A DNA stretch of 64,000 nt from Mytilus galloprovincialis (Eukaryota; Mollusca; Bivalvia; Mytilida; Mytilidae). The position numbers were made by a program, and so were the translations under genes. The stretch spans positions 51,530,122 through 51,594,121 of the forward strand of contig NC_134849.1 of NCBI RefSeq assembly GCF_965363235.1, read 5' to 3'. The notes beneath the pieces are model-generated. The model searched no databases. It had not been told where the DNA came from and worked only from the letters and a program-made list of their open reading frames with translations. Shown piece by piece: positions 37,806-47,681 of the stretch. Position 1 is the stretch's first letter; the number at the start of each line of letters is the position of its first letter.

Positions 37806-38290
37806 ACTCCACTTGGTTACATGTAAACAGACGACATTCGGCAAAATGAAAAAATGGTTGATTTCAGACAAATCTCTAATTAAGATGTGAAATTTAATCT
37901 TTTATATCCCAGTGTACAATAGTATTTTTACAGAGATTATTCTAGTTAATGTGCAAATAAAATAAAATCATACATATTTTAAAGTCAGGCATACTGGACG
38001 TACGGTGACTTATAGTTGTAAAATTTTACTTCTTGTGGTCTCAGATATGATCGTTCATGGTCTCTTGACAATCATACCACACCTTTTTTGTTGTTTTGTA
38101 TTGTATATCATCATTCGATTTGTTTCCAGGAATAGTATTAGTGATGTTATTTTTGTTTGATGACCATTTATTCGTCGGTTTGACATTTGTTTGTGTATTA
38201 TTTTTCAATTGACTGCTACAACATATTTCCCTTTATTCATGTCTGCCTTTTTCTTATCTCCACGTGAATGGGCCATTACTGTTGGATGAA

Positions 38291-38442
38291 GATGGGTCAC
38301 ATCACCATGACAGTTATAGTCTACAAAAGATGGTTCACATCACCATGACGATTATAGTCTGCAAGAGATGGGTCACATCACCATGACAATTATAGTCTGC
38401 AAGAGATGGGTCACATGACCATGACAATAATAGTCTGCAAGG
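38291..38442 (-). repeat. 38-bp tandem array made from exon 2 and its splice acceptor
   Basis: Four units of exactly 38 bp start at 38291, 38329, 38367 and 38405. Read on the minus strand, each holds TTGCAG (or TTGTAG in the unit joined to exon 2) followed by ACTATAATTGTCATGGTGAT and GTGACC, i.e. the acceptor of exon 2 plus its first 30 bases (residues [10 protein letters not shown]). Only the unit nearest 38291 runs into the rest of exon 2. Since 38 is not a multiple of three, additional units would change the frame if spliced in. Confidence 0.93.
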
Positions 38443-38570
38443 TACAACTTGACAACATAGTATGCTGGTATGCTGGTATATTTTTAAAACCAGAACCATT
38501 TTTTTAATCATTTTACAAAATATGAACAATGGACAGGCATAAGATGAAAAGTAACAACAATATAGATATA

Positions 38571-39231
38571 CTAGAAAACACCCGCGAAATCGCGGACATT
38601 TAGGGCGTGGTTGAAAGTATGTAAACTGTTGTAGGATTAAGATTTTTTTCAGGAAAGGTATCAGAAGACAGTTACATACATGGGGAATGACAGTCTTTTT
38701 TCACCCTCTCCCTTTTCCAATGTCCATTATATTTTGTTCTCTGTTAATTTCAATAATTATCGAGATTTTCTGAATGCTATGATCATACATTTACTATAAA
38801 TAACGTGTTTTTGCTATTTACAATCAATTCCATGTTTACCATCCACTGCGATCACTGATCTGTTACATATAGATTCACATAAAGAGTCAGGCTCGATAAA
38901 ATATATCCGTGACAATCTTGGATAGTAAACGTGGAATGGATAGTATACAGAAAAACGCGAAAAATAATTGTCCTGTCCCCAAGTACTAATTTATATGAAA
39001 AGTTCTGCGACATTTATTTAAAAACAAAATCCTAACCCTAAACGGAAGTCCTATCTTTGACTTGAAAAATCCTTCCGATGACGGAAATAATATCCGGACG
39101 TCTTTATTTTACTTTTCTTCCCACAATTATCCAAACTGAAAATTGATAAGCAAGGATGGCGTGCTGATTAATTATTGTGGAAGGAAAGAGAAGGACACAC
39201 AAAATGAAGTCGTCTCCTTAAATAATATAGA
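38571..39231 (-). mobile_element. Helitron-like non-autonomous element, 661 bp
   Basis: On the minus strand the 3' end reads CCGCGATTTCGCGG, a perfect 6-bp-stem hairpin, then GTGTTTT, then CTAG followed by T. That is the Helitron signature: a hairpin, a short spacer, CTRR, insertion 5' of T. The 5' end on the same strand is TCTATATTATTTAAGGAGAC preceded by A, so the element sits between A and T without a target duplication, again as Helitrons do. No Rep/helicase is encoded. It lies in intron 1 of lysozyme copy 2. Confidence 0.72.
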
Positions 39232-40013
39232 TACAACGTAATTTAAATTATCTTTTAAGAACTTAACTTATGCACTACAACTGAGTTCATACGAAAAACC
39301 AAAGAGTTAAAATGTGGTTTTCTAAATTTTATAGTATGGACTGAGATTAGAAACACAAAATCAAAGATTTAACCTTGTTAATAAACTCATGCAAATACAC
39401 ATGCAGCTGTTATCTTATAATTGAGAAAGAAAGACGCCAGTGTTGATCAAAGTCTTTAATCCATTTGATTTAAAACTTTTGTTGCTGGTATGCATTGGTA
39501 TGCCTAAAAACGTTCAAGTGCCAAACGAGGATATATTCAAATCGTATTATTTATTTTCTGTTTAACGTACGTTTAACCTTAAATTGTAAAAACGCACATA
39601 TTTGCTACACTTTTTTTAATTGTAAATATGACTGATAAGAATGTCGATTAGTAAAGGTTATGATATTATAAACATTTAACCAATAAGTATGAAGAGACAT
39701 GCAAAGAAAGCAAGGCTTTTCAGAATTAATCTTCAAGAATTTGGGCAATTTGTGTTTCATGCCTAAGAATTATCAAGGATGACTATTGTAGCAAGACTAT
39801 TATTTTTTTCTTCTCTTGTTTTTAAATGAAAATATTTGTTACAAATTTGATATGAACTAAAATACATGTATACTTATTACTTTCATTGAATGTTTACTTA
39901 CTTGGTGCTTCAGCTACATACAACACAACAGAAAACAAAAATAAGACTTTCATTGCTTCAACAACTGTGTTCGACGTACAAACAAAATGTGACTGAATCA
40001 TATGTTTAATCGT

Positions 40014-40022
40014 ATTATATAC
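40014..40022 (-). promoter_or_regulatory. Candidate TATA box of lysozyme copy 2
   Basis: GGTATATAATACG on the minus strand about 65 bases before the start codon, followed by a leader similar to that of gene 1. A good match in a plausible place, unproven. Confidence 0.4.
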
Positions 40023-40029
40023 CACTAGA

Positions 40030-41222
40030 TAATACGTCACCGTTGCTGCCATAGAAAGGTCATTTTGTAAATAAAACACATAGGCTTCACGTGAAAGGGT
40101 CTGGACCGGATTATTCAAAGTTTACTTAGTTCCAAGTTGAAGTACCTTTGTTCTTAGTTTAGGTCAAAGTTTACATTTCTCACTTTCAACTTAGAACTGA
40201 CAAATGCTGACTTGGAACTGAGAAATTCAAGTGTGATGAGAAAAATATCAGGTTGGGAGTTAGAGATGTCAATCTTGAAAGGAGCAAAGGAAAGGAATAA
40301 TCTAAAAATAGAATATCACAACCGGTCTTTTACTACATTTTGAAAATGTACTAAACATACAAAATGTGTTATATATGAATAAAACAAAAATAAGATAAAC
40401 ATTTTTTCTGTCATTCAGATATTTAGATCATGATATGCATGAATGATTTAATAACATTTTTAAATTATGTATCTAATTAAAAAAAAAATGAATTTGATAG
40501 CTTTTTTAATTTACACTTAAGTAGTTAATAAAACATTTATGTATTGCAGTGCTGTGTATTTGATATTGAAGATACCTTAAATGTTCAAAAAACTTACACT
40601 GTTTTGCTGAATAATAATGATATAACTTGAAGTGTAATTCGATTGTAAGAATATGTAACAGAATTGAAATTATAATGAGAAAGTTCGAAAAGTAATTATA
40701 TACTTGAGGTTTAATACCACCAAATCACAGTACGTCACATCCGGTTGCAAAAGAAAAAGGGACGAAAAAAACATTTCCTTGAATTTGACAGTTGTAGGAA
40801 ATTGATCATACATTTTATTGCAGTAAAAGATGTCTGCGTCACAAACATATATCTTTGTTCTTTCTATAAAAGCACCAATATTTTTGTATTTGCTGTTTCT
40901 ATAGAATATTTTGAAAACCTGAGGTTATATGGTTACAAAAGCTTGTACAAAGGTAAAAATAGGGGTAAAAAAATTATTGGTAAACTTCCTATGATAGTTA
41001 CTTTCTTAAATGCAATGAAATGTTATGTGAAATTTTGTCCATAGTACTGGATAGGACAAAACTTTGCTCATGCCAAGCATTTTTTTATTTGAAACAAAGA
41101 CAAATATTGCAAACTTTTTTGAAAAGTGCTATATGTAATTCAACAAATACTAAAAGGGGAAATCAATGGGGGAATTAGACCTGTGCACAATATGCATACA
41201 TCATTCTATTTTCTAACCATGT
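40030..41222. other. Intergenic, no gene seen
   Basis: AT-rich. The 99-codon frame at 40745-41044 has no recognisable domain, no splice context and low-complexity lysine runs, so I do not call it a gene. Confidence 0.45.
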
Positions 41223-41678
41223 GGTCCAAGGACACAGTTATCGTCCTTTGGTTTTCGTTGTCTACGAATATAGTCCCTAGTGTAAACAGTTTATAACTTG
41301 CATGTTTTATTTGATACACTTTCACAATTTATTTCTTGATATTAAATGCATGAAATATTAAGTAGGGGAATGTAATTACATGTTAAAAAAATTTGGGTGC
41401 TGAATCTTAATGTTAAGTAGTGATTTGGTCCAGTTCAAAAAGGTCAAATTTTATCACGTCTGAAGCTGTCAAACTGAATTTTACACCCCCTTAACACAGA
41501 ATTGTCAATATTTTGAGTTAGAGCTGGTAGAAGTTTCTATAATTTTGATATTATTTGTCTCACTGGTAGTAGTACACTACACTGTAAAGATCTTTTTGAG
41601 AAAGAGCAGGTGCGATTTTTTTAATTTGAATTTATTGTTTAAAAGAAATGCACTACGAAATAACTGTGTTCTCGGGCC
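41223..41678 (+). repeat. Left direct terminal repeat of the 2.2-kb element
   Basis: Starts GGTCCAAGGACACAG and ends TGTGTTCTCGGGCC; nearly identical to 42979-43431. Confidence 0.9.
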
Positions 41679-42978
41679 TAAGAGATTGTTTTCTGAAATC
41701 TAGATTTTGTACTTTGGCAACTTTCCTGAATGATTTGCTGGTTTCAATTTGTAAAACTCAATCAAAGTAAAGGATTTACTTCTTTGGTTTACAGAAATTC
41801 TGTTAAAATATGCCATTTTGGCATTCTACGGCTATAATAAGCATTTTAAAGCAGTTTACATTTTATGCCTAAGAGGCATGCTGACTTCCTATCTTACAGC
41901 TTTTTTGTTCCTGATATTTGTGTTTCTATGCTTAAATCAAATTAAATTAACCATTTGTGAACTCTGAATATAGAGAAAAGTAGACTATCACAGAACAAAG
42001 TGCAACATATTTTGTATTCATGGCCCTGGTTAAACAGCCTAATTGATGTATGTAAAATGTGAAGAGCTTTGTACATCAAATCTGTAGTCCATCACAAATA
42101 TTTCACTAAATCTGTAAAAAAAACACTTTACTATATTCAGTACACCTTACTCCTGTCAAAGGCTACCCTATTTTTTTCTGTATGATAGTAAGTGGTCCAA
42201 ATTTATGCCCATTGAGACTAAAACTAAATGCAAGTTTTCCATTGAAATGTGAAAAAAATGGCCATCAGACCATATTGTCTTTCAAAAAATTTAAATGCAA
42301 GAGTCCTTTTGCAATTAAACTTCTTGTATCATAACACCTTAGCATAGAAATCAGCAAAAAACAACACATTTTCATTTCTGATAGCTTCTGTGTGCATTTT
42401 TATATGTCAATATCGGCCACCGCCTAAATCGACTCTAAATAATTCTCAGTACTGCATGGCTCAAGACCATTTTATATTCATGTGGTATGCTTTTTGTAAC
42501 TTTTTTGTACATTTAAAGTACATATAGTATATATGAAAGAATAATTTAGGCTTAAAAAACTTCAAAAACTTCAAATTGGCTGAGAAAAATGCATATTTAT
42601 ATAACATGTATAAGGCTTCTCTGAATTGGAAAATCTCTATTTTCAGGCATAAGCTCATATGAATTTGACTTTGGAATAATTACAATACATTTGATAAATA
42701 AAATGAGTGATCAGATGATTTTAGTACTTAATATATAATTTTCAAGAGCATTTAAAAAGCTAATTTTTGCAAAATTTCAATTTTAGGCCAAAATCTTGAC
42801 AGTTGAAGATATTTAATTCATACGTCAAAAATAAACATCCAAATGTCAATACTAAAATGACCCTAGTTTCTCTAATATATCCCATATGGACATGAAACTT
42901 GGCAAACTATCTCATAATTGCCTAAGCTTAGGTTATGCAAAGTTTTATAAAGATTGGTCAAGTCTTTCTGTCCTATTA

Positions 42979-43431
42979 GGTCCAAGGACACAGTTATCGT
43001 CCTTTGGTTTTCGTTGTCTACGAATATAGTCCCTAGTGTAAACAGTTTATAACTTGCATGTTTTATTTGATACACTTTCACAATTTATTTCTTGATATTA
43101 AATGCATGAAATATTAAGTAGGGGAATGTAATTACATGTTAAAAAAATTTGGGTGTTGAATCTTAATGTTAAGTAGTGATTTGGTCCAGTTCAAAAAGGT
43201 CAAATTTAATCACGTCTGAAGCTGTCAAACTGAATTTTACACCCCTTAACACAAAATTGTCGATATTTTGAGTTAGAGCTGGTAGAAAATTCTATAATTT
43301 TGATATTATTTGTCTCACTGGTAGTACATTACACTGTAAAGATCTTTTTGAGAAAGAGCAGGTGCGATTGTTTTTAATTTGAATTTATTGTCTAAAAGAA
43401 ATGCACTACGAAATAACTGTGTTCTCGGGCC
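42979..43431 (+). repeat. Right direct terminal repeat of the 2.2-kb element
   Basis: Same start and end as the left repeat; followed at once by the ATGT target copy. Confidence 0.9.
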
Positions 43432-44790
43432 ATGTCTTGCAGGAATTTGGTACATATCTATATATGAATCAATCTAATTTTTGAACATGCCTATCAGTAT
43501 AACAGTATAAAATAACTTGTCTTAACAGTTTTAGATTTGACACGTACTTGGTTTTAATTCATATTAGTATTTCTATACATCATCAGAAGGAAATATGAAT
43601 ACTCAAGCTAACTACATATAATTCGTATATTTTTTAATCTCAATCTTATGTTCATGTAGCTTTATACTCACAAACTATTCCAAAATACAACTTCGAAATA
43701 TTTTACCTACAAAAGTTTTACTTAACAGCAACTACTAACTAGATCTTTTGGAACCTTTTAACGTTAAGAAAGCAACAATTAATCTATCGCCCCTCTTTTA
43801 AAAAATTTGAAGAGAGGATTAGGAATGGTTTATATTAATGCAAGATAATTATAATGTCACTCCAAGGTTTGATGCTGATTTAATCAGGTATCATATCAAC
43901 AACATTGTTGGTGTTGGTTGGAATGCGATTCTAATTCAGGAGTGAAAAAGTTCACTAAGTGTTTTTATACTGAAAAAAATTTACAAGCATCATTCTATTT
44001 TTTAACCATGTCTTGTAGGAATTCGGTACATATCTATATATACATCAATCTAGTTTTTGAACATGTCTGGTAGTAATTTTAGTTAGTTTTCTCGTTTGAA
44101 TTGTTTTACATTGTCTTATCGAGGCCTTTTATAGCTGACTATGCGGTATGGGCTTTGTTATTGTTGAAGGCCGTACGGTGACCTATAGTTGTTAATGTTT
44201 ATGTCATTTTGGTCTCTTGTGGACAGTTGTCTCATTGGCAATCATACCACATCTTCTTTTTTATATGTAGTACATATGATCTAATTAAATTAGTCCTATC
44301 ACTTTTATACGTTGATACGTACATGGTTTGAATTCAAAATATAATACATACACATCATCTCAAAGTAATATGAATACTCCAGCAAAATACATATAATTTA
44401 TATGTTTTTTGTGTTTTTTTTATCTTAATCCACGCGCTTAAATTCTAGTAATATATTTGCTATCCCTATTTATGTATTCTTTCATATTATTCCTTAAAAA
44501 AATCAAAAATATTTAACCTAAACTGATTTATTTATGTTTACCAACTACAAAATGTATTCTCTATTTTTGAACCTTTGAACGTTGAGCAAACTACAGCAAA
44601 TCAAAATCAATCTCTTTTATAATATCAGGAGGGAGAATAAGGAATGGTTTATATAAATACAAGGGGAACACTAATACAATAATGATTTATTATAATATAT
44701 GTAGAGCTCGTGGTCCGGGTGTTCTTTTAGAAAACCAAGTTTTCATGAAGTCAAAATGTCACTCTACGGTTTGATGCTAATTAGAGATCT
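43432..44790. repeat. Tandem segmental duplication (43432-43890 and 43984-44790)
   Basis: Both blocks run in parallel: TCTTGCAGGAATTTGGTACA / TCTTGTAGGAATTCGGTACA, then AATATGAATACTC, CTACATATAATT, GGAATGGTTTATAT and the TGTCACTC...GGTTTGATGCTAATT ending. The first block's left edge is detached to 41198-41222 by the 2.2-kb insertion; the second holds a family B insertion at about 44068-44272. No gene is seen. Confidence 0.82.
44068..44272 (-). repeat. Family B repeat inside the duplicated block
   Basis: Inverted copy with GGCCTTTTATAGCTGACTAT, GCCGTACGGTGACCTATAG, TTTGGTCTCTTGTGGACAG and ATTGGCAATCATACCACATC. The sister block lacks it at the matching place (GAACATGCCTATCAGTAT), giving an empty site. 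Confidence 0.82.
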
Positions 44791-45129
44791 TATTTTTACA
44801 TTTGTTTTGCTGGCTGGATTGTACTAGAGGAGGTCAAAATCAACAAAATATTGTGTGCTGGGTAGCTCGCGGTTTTATAAAAGGAAGAATCTTCAAAACA
44901 TAAGGTGTTATGCTATACAAAAAGCGATTATACTCGAACAAGTATCCTATCACCATGAAGTTAAGTCCATGTTATATCACAATTCATGTTGGTTTAGAAC
45001 CGGTTGGCTTGTGATTTGAATAGTGAAGTTATAACGCCAACATAATGTATGATGCTAGATAATCATAATTAAACTCTAGAAGTATCATATCAGCATATTT
45101 GAAATGAGTTTCTTATCAAATATTTACGT
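44791..45129. other. Intergenic, no gene seen
   Basis: No repeat landmark or coding exon recognised. Confidence 0.4.
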
Positions 45130-46630
45130 TTAAAATAGCAGATCTCAAAAACTTACCTTTGACATTGAGAAATTAATCCACACTTACCTTTAACATGGTG
45201 GATCTTCTTACCTAAAATGTTAATCTGAAATATAAATCATAACCAACACTTAAGGTTAGAATTGAGTGCCCTGTCCAACACCCGTAAAATGTAGATTTCA
45301 TCCAAAACTTGAGATGGAGAATCTTTCTTAAAACATTCGTTTGAAATGTAGATCATTCCAAAAAGAAACTAAAGTTTGAAATGAAGAATCTTATCTAGCC
45401 ACAAAGCCAGGTTCAGTAGTCAGCACTTCTGTGTTGACATGAATATCAATTATATGGTCGTTTTTATAAATTTCCTGTTTCAAAACATTGAATTTTTCGA
45501 AAAAAAATAAGGATGTTCTTATCCCAGGCATAGATTACCTTAGTCGTATTTGGCACAACGTTTTGGAATTTTGGATCCTCAATGCTCTACAACTTTGTAC
45601 TTGTTTGGCTTTATAAATATTTTGATATGAGCGTCACTTATGAGACGTATGTAGACGAAACGCGCGTCTGGCGTGCTAAATTATAATCCTAGTACCTTTG
45701 ATACTTATTAAAACCACTGGGTGGATGCCACTGCTAGTGGACGTTTCGTCCCCGAGGGTATCATCAGCCCAATAGTCAACACTTCGGTGTTGACATGAAT
45801 ATCAATAATGTGGCCATTTTTTTTTTTTTTATAAATATCCTGTTTATAAGACTGAATTTTTCAAAAAAACTAAGGATTTTCTTATCCCAGGCATATATTT
45901 CCTTAGCCGTATTTGGCACAACTTTTTGGAATTTTTGATCCTCAATGCTCTACAACTTTGTACTTGTTTGGCTTTATAAATATTTTGGCATGAGCGTCAC
46001 TGATGAGTCGTATGCAGACGAAACGCGCGTCTGGCGTATAAAATTATAATCCTGGTACCTTTGATAACTATTATGTTTTGTCGTTGTTCACCTCTTATAT
46101 TTGATGTGGTTCTATCAGTTTAAGTTTGTAACCCGGATTTGTTTTTTTTTTCTTAATCGATTGATAAATTTCGAACAGCGGTATACTACTGTTGCCTTTT
46201 TTGTTTTTTTATTATCTTACACTTAAGTTTGAAATGGAGTATCTTATCCTTCAATTAACATGGTGGATCATACTAAACACATACGTTTGAAATGGAGAAT
46301 CGAATCTTACCAAACATTAGGTTGAAATGGAAAATCTTACATAACACATACGTTGGAACTGGAGAATCTTTTCCAACAAGTAAGTTTGATATAGAGAACC
46401 TTATCATACACTTACGTTTAACGATGGTGGATCTTACTCAACACGTAACGTGCGTAAGTTTGAAATGGAGAATTTTACACAACACTTACTTTAGAAATGG
46501 AGAATCTTACGCAACACGTACGTTTGAAATGATGAATCTTACCAAACACTGACGTTTGAAATGAAGGATCTTACGTAACATATTCGTTTGAAATGAAGGT
46601 TCTTTTACACAACACGTACGTTGGAGTTGT
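45130..46630. repeat. Degenerate minisatellite, unit about 30-35 bp, interrupted
   Basis: Units vary around AACACGTACGTTTGAAATGG plus AGAATCTTACC. They are clear from 46205 to 46625 and more decayed from 45130 to 45400; the middle is occupied by two family D copies. The 86-codon frame at 46292 is a by-product of the array. Confidence 0.8.
45405..46085. repeat. Family D repeat, two copies in tandem, splitting the minisatellite
   Basis: Each copy has GTGTTGACATGAATATCAA, CCTCAATGCTCTACAACTTT, GTACTTGTTTGGCTTTATAA and GACGAAACGCGCGTCTGGCG. They are joined by a linker with CCACTGCTAGTGG and GTATCATCAGCCCAATAGTC. I recognise the GACGAAACGCGCGTCTGGCG core as very common in mussel DNA. A diverged copy is at 31985-32112. 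Confidence 0.82.
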
Positions 46631-47681
46631 GTCTAGTTATTTTATATTGACAACACTGAGTGGGCAACCCAACAGACATAATAGGCTGATGTGACGATAA
46701 TTAAGATAAGTGTTGATAATTAGTTTGTCTCTTAGCTAATACTCGAGGGCAGACATCAAAGCATCATACACACTTTTATGAACTGACAAAAAGAGGACGA
46801 ATCAAGCTGTACGTATGAGCTCTATGTAAATACATTCTGATTTAATAACAAATAAAACACATTTAAAAATTTTAAAATCAAATTTATTATTTCAGTAGTG
46901 AATTACAGAGCTATAGAGAGTTCTCATGCTATATTTTCCTATTTCGAGATTTAATATTATGAATCTACCCGACGCACGGAATTCTTATTGCGAATATTTC
47001 TACTAAAAAAACAGTCTTCGCGTCGTGTAAAATTTTAAGTGAATTTGCTAAAGATTCTAGATTTATAGCAAACATTTTTTATTTATATATTGCCTGTTAG
47101 TCCATAACGAAAATTATCATATTAAGACCATATTTATAATTTAAACGTAATTCCTGAATAGGCGCGATAATAATTTCTTAAAAAGGTACATTTATAATAT
47201 GTACTTATCAACAAGTGCTACAAAAATATGAAAGACATAGTAAGCTGTTTGTTTGAAAGTTTTACTTCAATATTCATTAGATAATCTTATATTTTAAAAA
47301 ATATATAAAAATGTTATAATTATCAACATGATTATTGTTGAACTGTTCAGATGACGTATTTCAATTTATAACGTGCTATTTAGAGTCTTTGTGGTTAAAA
47401 AGAATTCTATTTTTAAGCATGTTAAGTTTCAATGTGGATTTAAATACCAAAATGTAAAAATAGAAAGAGAAACTTCCTTGTATGTATTTAATGATTCACC
47501 TCGTGATTTAATACGCAAAATGAGGAAGTTATACATTAAAATTACATGTCTGAAAGGTTTCAGCAATATTTCTTTTAGCGGAGGCATTCATATTTGATTT
47601 CTTTATCGGAGGTTGCCACATAAATTTGAAGAAAACTGGTTGTCGTTAATTTTGTTGAATAACCTCAGGAGTTAATTTTCA
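46631..47681. other. 5' flank of lysozyme gene 3
   Basis: AT-rich; no repeat family recognised. The promoter of gene 3 must lie here, but no convincing TATA box or shared motif with the other two lysozyme promoters was found. Confidence 0.45.

Larger units (their letters stand above)
33285..39953 (-). pseudogene. Goose-type lysozyme copy 2, probable pseudogene, 6 exons
   Basis: Exon positions parallel gene 1: 39953-39902 (signal peptide MKVLFLFSVVLYVAEAP), 38320-38258, 36363-36274, 34797-34685, 34013-33860 and 33421-33285. The catalytic region is intact ([22 protein letters not shown]) and all six mature cysteines remain. Two lesions argue against function. Exon 6 has TAA at 33407-33405 where gene 1 has the Tyr codon of AAYNFG, removing the last 39 residues. 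The exon 2 donor reads GAG-ATAAG, not GAG-GTAAG, at 38258/38257. Exon 5 also has lost four codons in frame after CD, and exon 3 has IHQSCY in place of KRKSCY. A truncated or exon-2-skipped product is possible but unlikely to be active. Introns carry a LINE tail, a 38-bp array and a Helitron-like element. Confidence 0.88.
41223..43431. mobile_element. 2.2-kb insertion with long direct terminal repeats (non-autonomous LTR-like element)
   Basis: Direct terminal repeats of about 455 bp (41223-41678 and 42979-43431) flank 1.3 kb of AT-rich DNA without coding capacity. Flanks are ATGT on both sides (41219-41222 and 43432-43435). An unoccupied paralogous site at 43984-44065 reads TTAACCATGTCTTGTAGGAA without the insert, which proves insertion and sets the ends. 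The size and layout fit a terminal-repeat element that depends on a helper, but the repeats start GGTCC and end GGGCC instead of TG...CA, and no primer-binding site is evident. The two repeats differ by only a few percent, so the insertion is fairly young. Confidence 0.75.

Noticed and set aside
38256-38258. AT at the exon 2 donor of lysozyme copy 2 as a U12 (AT-AC) intron
   Set aside because: The bases after it (ATAAGAAA) do not fit the U12 donor consensus ATATCC, and the intact genes use GT at this place, so loss of the donor is the simpler reading.
38291-38442. Four regular 38-bp repeats as a CRISPR-like array
   Set aside because: There are no spacers; the units abut and derive from lysozyme exon 2 in an animal genome.
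40745-41044. 99-codon open frame as a gene
   Set aside because: No signal peptide, domain, splice context or codon pattern; it is in AT-rich DNA near a poly-lysine run.
41223-43431. The direct repeats as an ordinary segmental duplication
   Set aside because: The uninterrupted paralogous target at 43984-44065 and ATGT on both sides show a discrete insertion including both repeats.
46292-46552. 86-codon open frame with repeating MENLT-like peptides
   Set aside because: It is the translation of the degenerate minisatellite; units do not keep a constant length or frame.
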